From NCBI GenBank assembly GCA_032718475.1, contig JAUCBJ010006668.1, forward strand, positions 1-64,000: DNA of 64,000 nucleotides, in the 5' to 3' direction. The notes beneath the pieces are model-generated. The model worked only from the letters and a program-made list of their open reading frames with translations. It did no database searches and was not told the origin of the DNA. A program made the translations under genes and the position numbers. This DNA is from Nemertoderma westbladi (taxonomy: Eukaryota > Xenacoelomorpha > Nemertodermatida > Nemertodermatidae). How positions within the stretch are numbered: the first letter of the stretch is position 1; each line of letters starts with the position of its first letter. Positions 55,901 through 64,000 of this stretch are shown here, piece by piece.

Positions 55901-56042
55901 AAAAAGTCAACAGTATCCAGAATTTACCTACCGTGATCAGTTCAACAAGATCCTCATAAACTCCATCCTAAATGATGTTGAAACAAGTATATCATTGAAA
56001 AGGCAGTGTATCCTTGATTATTATGATAAAAACTGGGTTTAA
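52960..56042 (+). pseudogene. LINE ORF2: endonuclease-reverse transcriptase with one frameshift
   Basis: The frame opens upstream of 52960 without a clear ATG and overlaps the end of ORF1. The endonuclease starts at KVLSFNCKGY and continues with VLQEHWLG, FGIYMP, AGDINCN, LIDHV and SDHTAVWV. RT begins near 54600 (SYRGISVISVLAKIWE). A one-base shift between 54790 and 54840 moves the frame. RT then continues with SLDLTSAFDTVN, GVRQGGVLSPILFNIYLSDL and YADDILLMA (active site near 55170), and a long C-terminal region to a TAA at 56040. Only this single break was noticed, so it is a fairly young copy or a sequencing indel. Confidence 0.82.
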
Positions 56043-56331
56043 CTTTAAGGAGGGGGGGGGGGGGGGGGTGCTTTACGTCTCGGAGAGACCTCCAGGTTTT
56101 GAAGGATTAATATTAAGTACGACACAATATTTTTAATTTGTATTGAATATGCTGTAATTGTGTTTCTCTTTCTTTGAGATGGTTCTTGTAATAAAATTTT
56201 TTCTTATATATTTGTGTGTATGACCATTTTATATATACTTTTATTATTTGAGACCTCTATATATTGAATATATAATCTAGCCACCGGGGCGCAAGCCGGG
56301 AATGAAATTGAAATTGAAATTGAATAAACAA

Positions 56332-57942
56332 TTAGTCTTTCTTGCGAGGACGGCGTTTACGCAGTTTTTTGAGGCTAGCAAAAGTCCTTTTCTCTTTGGG
56401 GCGAGCCACTTTACTAGGAGGGCTATAACTCCTGGGTGAAGGGTGCAATACAATTGCATCAGAAGGTTTAGGATTACGGTCGGTGTATCCGCCGGTCGAG
56501 GTACCTGGTTGATCGATATCAACTTCAGTGGAGCGAGGTCTAACGGCCTTTAGGGCGCGTCTTAGGACAGCAGCTCCTACTGGTCCCTGATGAGTCGTCT
56601 GAACGATAGCGGTAGGCGGACCGTGAGTGGTGAGAAACTTCCTCGGTTTAATGGTTCTTTCCAGCTCGCATTCTCGGGCTCGATATTCGTAGGGCCGTCG
56701 ATGTACTTCCTGTAACTCAGGATGCGAGTTGATGAACAAATCGCCATACTCCGGGTCTTGACGGATGAAATTGATCAAATGGTATGAATTAATATCGTTA
56801 GGATTGATGTTCCTGAGATATTTTCGAACAAATTTGGTGGAAATACACTCACCAACACGCTTCATTAGTTCGTAACTCGGTGTGTGTGTTTTTTGTTCAA
56901 CAGAAGCGAATAGATAAGGATGGAACGCGTAAACTCCTTCGTAGGCGCGTCCAGGGTAATAGCGATGGCGTGACTCACAATGTAAATCCGCATTCGCTTC
57001 CCAAGCTCGGATGTAGCGCAGGGTAATCATCTCATCTACGCTTTCCAGATCGCGGTTAAAAGGGCAATTAAAACTGGCATGTCCTTTAAGTTGACAATGG
57101 TGGCATTGAGTCATAAATTGGGGGCAGACTGCAAAAATGTGCGAGTTATTGAGTCTGCAATACGCACAATAGATCTCCATCATCGGTTGTTCTTGGAAAT
57201 AGGAGCAGGGTACGTCTGAGTCCATAGGGGTGAAATGATCTCTCGATGCGCATAATCGGCAACGTTTTCGAGAAACATAGTTGGCGTGCCGATAATCGTA
57301 TGCGGTGAGACATTGTGGACCTTGATACCATTCCAAGACGTAGTCGTTATCGCTGCTCCGGGGCACTGTAGGCTGAATCTCCTCAGATTCTAAGCAAATC
57401 GGTTCGTCTTCCAATTGCATACTTGAGGTAGGTGCGGCTGTCTCCTCAAGCGAACCCACTGTCTGAACTTCCACGACAGAATAACCCGTGGATATTAGAG
57501 GTCTTTGTATAACAGATGAATGTAAGTTCTGTATACAAACGTCCTTGAAAATGGCGAATCCCGCGCTGTCTAGCTTCTCAGCAGCTGAGTCTCTTAGGCT
57601 GAGCTTGGTCAGAGCGCGGTCCTTGAACTGACTATCGACGTTACGGAATAAAACCATTTCCCTTTCGGTGTCTACATCGTCCGTATCGTGTAAATCGATA
57701 GGATGGCCAGTAGTTAAGAAGTCCATATACGTACCATTACGATGCGTATAGCGAGCGGTGAATTTTCTATAGTCCAATTCACGCGTAAGTTGCTCCTGGG
57801 ACATTGGCGGTTCGATATAACGACCATCGTCCTCCGTAGTAGTTGGACCAGCGTCGCCGCGTATAAAGCTATCAACAAACGCTTGTAAAGGTAGAGTATA
57901 TCGCTCCCTGATACCAAGATCATCTTCTATCAACTCAGTCAT
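56332..57942 (-). CDS. unrecognised 536-codon protein with three zinc-knuckle-like clusters
   Basis: Intact ORF from the ATG at 57940-57942 to TAA at 56332. Not assigned to a family. N-terminal third: acidic and polar, with FTARYTHRNGTYMDFLTTGH (about residues 52-71). The middle (about 230-295) has three Cys/His groups: CRLCASRDHFTPMDSDVPC, CAYCRLNNSHIFAVC and CHHCQLKGHASFNC; the last is a perfect C-X2-C-X4-H-X4-C knuckle. The C-terminus is Pro/Ser-rich and ends in a strong basic tract (KKLRKRRPRKKD), suited to nucleic-acid binding or nuclear import. A related fragment at 8196-8480 shows it is repetitive. It lies on the same strand as, and downstream of, the decayed BEL pol. It may be a 3' accessory ORF, or the gag-like ORF of a second element. 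No hydrophobic membrane segment supports an env. Confidence 0.6.
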   Translation of the reverse strand: MTELIEDDLGIRERYTLPLQAFVDSFIRGDAGPTTTEDDGRYIEPPMSQEQLTRELDYRKFTARYTHRNGTYMDFLTTGHPIDLHDTDDVDTEREMVLFRNVDSQFKDRALTKLSLRDSAAEKLDSAGFAIFKDVCIQNLHSSVIQRPLISTGYSVVEVQTVGSLEETAAPTSSMQLEDEPICLESEEIQPTVPRSSDNDYVLEWYQGPQCLTAYDYRHANYVSRKRCRLCASRDHFTPMDSDVPCSYFQEQPMMEIYCAYCRLNNSHIFAVCPQFMTQCHHCQLKGHASFNCPFNRDLESVDEMITLRYIRAWEANADLHCESRHRYYPGRAYEGVYAFHPYLFASVEQKTHTPSYELMKRVGECISTKFVRKYLRNINPNDINSYHLINFIRQDPEYGDLFINSHPELQEVHRRPYEYRARECELERTIKPRKFLTTHGPPTAIVQTTHQGPVGAAVLRRALKAVRPRSTEVDIDQPGTSTGGYTDRNPKPSDAIVLHPSPRSYSPPSKVARPKEKRTFASLKKLRKRRPRKKD

Positions 57943-59583
57943 ATCTGCTATATGAGTTTATTAATATTATAATAAGTTTATATTTAGGCTAGCGGGCGTC
58001 GCTGCCTACCCCTCTCTGCCCCCGGACAGTGCAAGATCCTCAGCGCCGATGTACCGTCGTCGCTGTGTTTTTCGCCAACGTAGTAGCTACACAACGACAA
58101 CGATAACCGGCACAAGTCACTCCACTGTCCGTCCCAAAGGCTTAGATTTACTTCAGGTTCTTGCTGCAGAGTTAGGGCTACTTTCACAATTGTGACTCGC
58201 TACTGTAAACACACTTTAATAGTAACATTCACCTATAAATGCACAAATTCCACACAACTGTCACAAATTGTACACATTCGGGCCATTTGTCCGTTAGTCA
58301 GTGCCTTCCAGAATGCCTCGTTATTATTATGTATCCTTGGATACTAGCAGTGTGCTATTTATTCCCTATGCTATTCAATGGGGCAAGCTTTCTATTGTTC
58401 TTTTAACTCACTTCTAATTCTAGCGTGGTTGTTGCTATGGTGACATTATGGAAAGCTAGCGGTAGAATTAGGGTAATTCTCATGCATACAGATCTGGGAT
58501 GCTATTTAATAGTAATTCTTTAATTGTCAATATCCCCTTTATACATGATTTTATGAATTTTATCGGCTATTGACTATATATTGGAGATTCTCGCACACTA
58601 ATACACTTAATAGGGTGAATCTCCGCTCCCATGATCTATTAATTTATGGAATTTTGGGAATGTTATAAATTGTATAAAAATGACAATTTATCAAATTCAT
58701 TAAAAGATGAATGTAAATTTATTCCCGTAAATTTTATCATTTAATATTAAATAGACACAATTTTATTCCAGAGCATTTCTGGGGACTGGGATCCTTGATT
58801 CTAGGAAATTGGTCTTTTTAAGAGTATCGGTAAGTGCTACGATATCTTAATAGACTAGAATTTTAAAGGATCTAAAATTTGATGGATTTTATAAATATTA
58901 ATAGTTAATATTTAGGATGGGCACCAGTTCAGTCCAGAACTGGTCTGGGGACGTTAACCACTGATTCTAGAATTTTGTCTTTCAAGTATATCGGTGGGTG
59001 CCGCGATATCTTAATCGACTAGAATTACAGATGGTCAAAGGGTTTAACAGATTTATTTTGCGTTTTACGCTACGGTTAAAGGGACATCACGCTACTATAT
59101 GTATTATTTAATATACGGTATGAGAGCAATATCGCAAGAAGCAATGTCAGTGAGAAGAGGCAAGTCGTTTCCAAGGTCTACCCAGAGCTTGGTTTAGCCG
59201 AGACACGAGGATCTGAATTTTGCATTCCTAATACTCTACTTACCAATAATACTTGAATATAGTAGGAGCTTTATTGTACTTTAATAAGTACGGACATTTC
59301 ATCTTACTGTAGTCACGTATTTATAATGTACTACGGACAGTAAGGAAAGAGAAAAAAGAATTATTTCTCGCCGTCGCACTAAATATATAATATAATAAGT
59401 AATTAAGTAATGAACGAGAATATATATATGGCACTAATCTACTAAATAATCGCTATAATAACATTCTACTAAATAAAATTAAAGAAAACGATTATAATAA
59501 AATTACATAATAATACATACATAAATATAAAAATAATGAAACAAACATAAAATAATATAGTCACACACCCACTCCAGACGCTG
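57943..59583. other. no gene seen; possible LTR or leader region
   Basis: Between the zinc-knuckle ORF and the end of the BEL pol. An 85-bp segment (58780-58870) recurs, diverged, at 58950-59035 (shared gatatcttaat and gactagaatt). It could include an LTR, but the partner LTR is outside the window and no clear primer-binding site was found. Confidence 0.4.
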
Positions 59584-62500
59584 TTACGTTGGGGAGTCCC
59601 TAGATGTTTGTTGGATTAGGGAGGTGGTCGTGGGAAGAGTATCTTGCCTTCCATAGTTTCCGGAGAGTTCTCGGTCTCTTTCCAGTAAACATAAACGACC
59701 AACTGGGCGATTGAGCTGCTGCGTCTCGAAGACAATTCCCGGTTTCTTAAAGTTACGTCGCATGACGACGAGTTCTACCGATCGCACGAAACCATCATCC
59801 GAGATATGAGTCTCGATGATACAACCTGTCTGCCATCGCTTACGTGGAAGATCTAAATCCACAATAAGGACCATGTCTCCAGCGCTGACGTTTTCTTGCT
59901 GTGCAAACCACTTAGTTCGAAGTTGTAGCGTGGGCAGATAATGTTTTTCGAAATGGTCAGCGAAACGACGGGATAACAACTGCATAAGTTGCCAAGTTTG
60001 CCGGCAGTATTCGTCTCCGTCTGTGATTTCCTATCATGGGAGCATGGCTACAGGTTTCTTCAGTAGGAAGTGCCCGGGTGTTAGCGCTTCCAGGGAATCG
60101 GGACTCGATGAGACTGGCATAAGCCGTCTCTCGTTGAGATAGGCGGCGATTTCCTCCATTAACGTCCGCAAAAGTTCGTCGGTGAGATACGCGCAGCACG
60201 GCACTATAAAGTGAAAGGCGGTCTTAACGCTCCTGATTAATCTCTCCCAACTTCCTCCCCACCAAGGGGCGTCGGCGGTGTTGAAGGTCCAGCTAGACGC
60301 TGTTACCCTTAGCTGATCGTCCACCTGTCTTTGGTTCCAATCTTTGACGTAAGCTTTGATTTCATTGTTGGCACCAATGAAGTTCGTTCCCTTATCAGAT
60401 CTCATCGTGTTACTAGTTCCAAAGCGAGCGATCTGTCATCGTAAGCTCAATAGGAAGCTGTTGGTAGATAAATCGTTCACCATATCGAGATGGATAGCTC
60501 TACAAGTCATACAAACAAAGATGACACACCATCTCTTGACTATGGTCCTAGCACGATATACTTCAATAGGGCCAAGTAAATCTACACCGGTATTAGTAAA
60601 GGGTGGTTCATAGAAGCTTACTCGTTCCCTAGGTAATTCTGCCTCTCGCTGTGTTAAAGGCCTACTGAATGCTTTCCTACAGGGTATGCAGTTTCTAAGA
60701 ACTTGGTTCAGAGCTCTACGGGGTTTATAAAAATAATAGTGAGTTCGAATTTCGCTAAGAACTCGTTCTCTACCAGCATGATAAAGTTTGCTGTGAATAT
60801 CTACAATCATCTTGATTTGTATTTCAAGATTTCTAATGAGTATGGGAAACTTAGTGTCAAAGGATAATGAAGCGTTAGTTAGTCTTCCTCCAACACGTAT
60901 TAACCCATCTATCATTGTGCTAGAGAAACGATCCCTTAAGCGCATCTGTGGATTTCTCAACAACAGGAAATACTTATCGGAATCCTCATAGCATTGCAGG
61001 AGTCTCAGTATCTGCTTATTGGTTTCTTCATGCTCCTGGTAACTGATCTTCTCCTTCAGAAACCTGTCGGATATCTTGTATTTGGGAAGATCTTTAACAA
61101 CATGGACCTGCGCAGATGTCAGTGGAGCGGTATCACTAGTGGTCTTCGTCCTGGAGTAGTGATGATGAAAACATCGCTTTAAATATGTAACGGCCTTACA
61201 GAGCCGATTCCAGGAACTATAATGATGTATCGCTCTCTGCAGGAGAGGTGAGAGTCCTTGCGAGACGTCTGGTATTCCAGATTTCCAATCCCTCTCTCTG
61301 ATTTCCACAACAGACTTATTTGTGGATGTGGGTTTCGGATCCAAAGCGTCATCTCCGGAAGTGTGTAGTACAGACAGATCTATCACAGGTTTAAATAACT
61401 TCGATTTACTCGCCCGGGTTTTAGGTTTGACTTTAATCCTGTCTAATCTTCGCCGTAGTAAGATGAGGAGGCCATTCATCCTCTTCTTTGCTTAGGAAGT
61501 CGGGTCCACCTAACCAGTCTGGAGTATCTATCAGTTCTTGTGGAGTTGCTCCCCTGGAGGCGATGTCTGCTGGATTAATCGTAATCGTTCCGGGGCAATG
61601 TCTCCATTGATCTATCTTCATGCGACTAAGTATAATGGCTACTCTGTTGGTAACGAAGACACTGAACTGACAGACTTCATTGGTTATATACTCCAACACG
61701 AGCAAAGCATCGGTCCAATAGACAGTTTTTTCCAGTGGATAGTCGATCTGTTCTGTTACATTCCGGCCGATGGCTGTAGCGTATAGAGCTGCCTTTAACT
61801 CCGCTCGAGGAACTTTCAACTTGTTGTTTATCAAGGCCTTAGAGGTAACCAAGGCGACCTTAATTCCATCCGGAGTTTCAACTCTCAGGTAGGCTACTAT
61901 ACCTATTCCCATATCGCTGGCGTCTCCAAACACATGGAGTTGATAGGAATACGTAGGGAGAACATGACCAAAATATGAACGGGAAATTATAAAGTTCTCG
62001 ATGGCTGGTAGAGAATCTTCCCATTTCATCCACTTCTTTAATAATTCTCCCTTAAGTGGATCATCCCATGAGTGGTTTTCAAGCCACGTTTGTTGTACTG
62101 AACTCCGAGCAATCAATATAACTGGGCTAATAAATCCCAATGGATCGAAATAAGTGCTCAGGATACTTAAACAAATCCGTTTAGTTCGAACTGGATTTTC
62201 TCGCTGTTTTAGCTGGAAAAACAGGATATCTCTCTCTGTGTCCCATTTCAAACCAAGTGTCTTGGTTTCTGGAAGATCGTCTTTGATTAGGTCTAGATCT
62301 TTCGCTCCTCGATCTTCTACCGGGATCGATTCCAGAAACTCACGGGAGTTGCTGGTGAATTTAGTTAATCGAAATCCACCTCTTTTTAAGCACTCTACCG
62401 TTCCTTTGGCGACATCAATGGCTTCTTCCACTGATGGGAGGGACTTTAAATTGTCATCCATGTATATATCCCATTTGATGTTGTCGATCACCTCTTTAGA

Positions 62501-63997
62501 GAAGGCGTCCCGATTATCATCAGCAGTGGTTCGCACCACTGAGCAGGCGTTTGAAGGGCTTGAGATGATCCCAAAAGCCTGGATGGTCATCCAGTACTCC
62601 ACCGGTTTCTGGTTGAGGTCTCCTTCAGGCCACCACAGAAATCGTAGGCTGTCTCGATCCCTATCCAGCGCCTTGACTTGTAAGAACATGCCTTCTATAT
62701 CGGAGGCGAAAGCGATTGAATATTGTCGTAATCTTAAGAGTATTCCCAATAAGGATTGGAGTAAGTTGGGTCCTGGTAACAACTCGGAATTAAGGGATTG
62801 GCCCATGTAGAGGGCGGAGCCGTCAAATACTACCCAGACTTCATTGGGTTTACCGGGTTTGGGAATGTAATGATGTGTTAGATAGTACGTTCTCTCAGTT
62901 ATGGGTGTTTCTTCCGGTACTCGCTCCGCATATCCCTTGTTAATAAATTTCTTCAACTGAGTCTGGTACATTTCTCTAGCTGAAGCATTTGCCGTAAGGC
63001 GTCGATGTAGTTGCGCAATTCTTTTCTCCGCCAAGGGTCGGTTGTTTATGAATTTAGGTTCTCGCTTTCGGAATGGTAGACCGATTTCTTATCTACCTTG
63101 ATCTTTAAGAAAATGTGTAGTTGTCTCCTGGATCTGCTTGGCTCTTTCTTCTTCTACCGATAGGGCCTTATCGTAGGAATTAGGCTCTACAGCCTCTTGA
63201 GTAAAGAATCGTACTGCGTGTTCATCCCGAGTCCTCGCGTTGTAGCGATCTATCACGTCATTCAGTTCGTCATTATAGTCGACTTGTCCTGATGGACGAA
63301 TGAGTTGACATAGGTTCACTTGGTTTTGCCAAGTCTCGTTTTCCGTAAGGAGGTCGATGGTATTCTCCTCGTCGAAGAGTTGGTGGATATCGTCATTATC
63401 TGAGGAGTATGGTGTTCCCTCAGTTGGGTCATCTACCTCACTGCTCTCCGCTTCCCATTCACTCACCTGGTATACCCGTTCTTTTGGTAACCTTTCCATG
63501 AGAGTTCTACGAGAAGGGCCAGTAAAGTACCAACCTACTCTAGTTCTTCCCGCATAGGCTTGTAGTGGTTGCGGTTGAGCAGGCCGTTTCTCCAATGTCT
63601 CAAGCGCCTCATGCACATTTTGGCCGATGAGTATTTGCACTCCAGGGTAGTCTGTGTTGAATCTAGGTATCTTAAGCTGCTGGGTGAAATCGTCCTCATC
63701 CCAGTTATAAGGTTCCACTTGGCTGGTAGCGAAGTTCTTTATCGCCACCATTTTTACTGACCTTATACTTTGTTCTCCTAGTTCATCCTGGGAGGTGGAC
63801 AACGCACCTACATAGTAATCCGCAATTACTGTAGATTTCCAAACCTGCATAATTCCTGACATGTTTAACTTAGTTCGGAACTTGGGTTGTCCAGCAAAGA
63901 TGTCTTCGGCTAGTTCTTTGTCGATGAATGTTCCTGTGCTGCCGGAGTCAAGAAGGGCGTTCACTATATAACTTTTTTGTGGCCCGTGGACTCTCAA
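59584..63997 (-). pseudogene. BEL pol: protease, RT, RNase H, integrase, several breaks
   Basis: The protease has the catalytic ALLDSGSTGTFI about 20 residues into the visible frame (near 63940). RT shows VWVVFDGSA, ASDIEGMFLQV and an IYMDDNLK active site near 62460; RNase H has LHVFGDASDMG and VYWTDALLVLEY. Integrase shows an HHCC zinc site (HAGRERV to CIPCRKA), GVDLLGPIEV, RSDKGTNF and the Glu of WGGSWERLI. A DUF5641-like end (SAGDMVLIVD) closes the frame. Breaks: an in-frame TAA at 63089-63091 between protease and RT; a frameshift near 61440-61475 between RNase H and integrase; in-frame stops at 60436-60438 and near 60031-60036. This copy is dead. Confidence 0.88.
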
Positions 63998-64000
63998 CTG
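59584..64000 (-). mobile_element. second BEL-type retrotransposon, pol region, cut by window end
   Basis: Pol domains run on the minus strand from the window end to 59584 in BEL order. It differs clearly from the element at 18.8-28.9 kb (YMDD rather than YVDD, different protease), so it is a separate lineage. Gag and the 5' LTR would be beyond 64000. Confidence 0.85.

Larger units (their letters stand above)
51350..56330 (+). mobile_element. nearly full-length CR1/L2-group LINE with two ORFs
   Basis: A 5' region with imperfect repeats of tttttatgtccgctaaaaca (51350-51470) is followed by ORF1 (51514-52884) and ORF2 (to 56042). A 3' UTR with a G homopolymer at about 56050-56068 follows, then a (GAAATT)n tail at about 56300-56322. 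The tail ends about ten bases from the stop codon of the zinc-knuckle ORF, which runs on the other strand. The 5' border is an estimate. Confidence 0.85.

Overview
The window is a piece of a repeat-rich, AT-rich animal nuclear genome. Spliced genes with GT-AG introns, BEL/Pao and non-LTR retrotransposons, tRNA-derived SINEs and many satellites all point to a metazoan. A marine invertebrate deuterostome, perhaps an echinoderm, is the best guess. That guess rests on the four host proteins, the mix of elements and frequent 'taggcctac'-like words; it is an impression, not a proof.

Host genes. (1) The last exon of an ABCC4/MRP4-like ABC transporter (1861-2489, minus). (2) A two-exon Golgi alpha-1,2-mannosidase of the GH47 MAN1A type (10253-12343, plus). 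(3) A five-exon homocysteine methyltransferase of the BHMT type (36034-39864, plus). (4) A single-exon class A GPCR-like receptor (41908-42825, minus). (5) A three-exon TOMM70 mitochondrial import receptor (46445-49084, minus). They are unrelated housekeeping or receptor genes and show no operon-like logic.

Repeats dominate the rest. At 2500-4805 lies a GGTAC-based minisatellite, at 5456-6514 an array of about twelve 88-bp units, and at 14681-16650 a large array built from the A-box half of a tRNA-like sequence. At 33366-33600 there is a hairpin-forming 30-bp repeat, and at 45283-45525 a GACA-type microsatellite. Several small palindromic elements sit in intergenic DNA and in introns of BHMT and TOMM70.

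The centre (17713-31903) is a three-level nest. The outer element has about 375-bp terminal inverted repeats made largely of 22-bp tandem units, a candidate 6-bp target duplication, a broken HECT-like ORF, and an internal 15-bp motif present seven times. A BEL/Pao LTR retrotransposon (18793-28922) with seemingly identical 334-bp LTRs and a 5-bp target duplication inserted into the HECT-like ORF. An RTE-type LINE with an intact 1076-codon ORF then inserted into the BEL/Pao gag-protease region.

The right end holds a 5'-truncated CR1/L2-type LINE (33601-35395), a second, nearly full-length CR1/L2-group LINE with one frameshift (51350-56330), and a decayed second BEL pol (59584 to the window end). 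Between these last two lies an intact, unrecognised 536-codon ORF with three zinc-knuckle-like clusters. A fragment of the same ORF is repeated near 8.3 kb.
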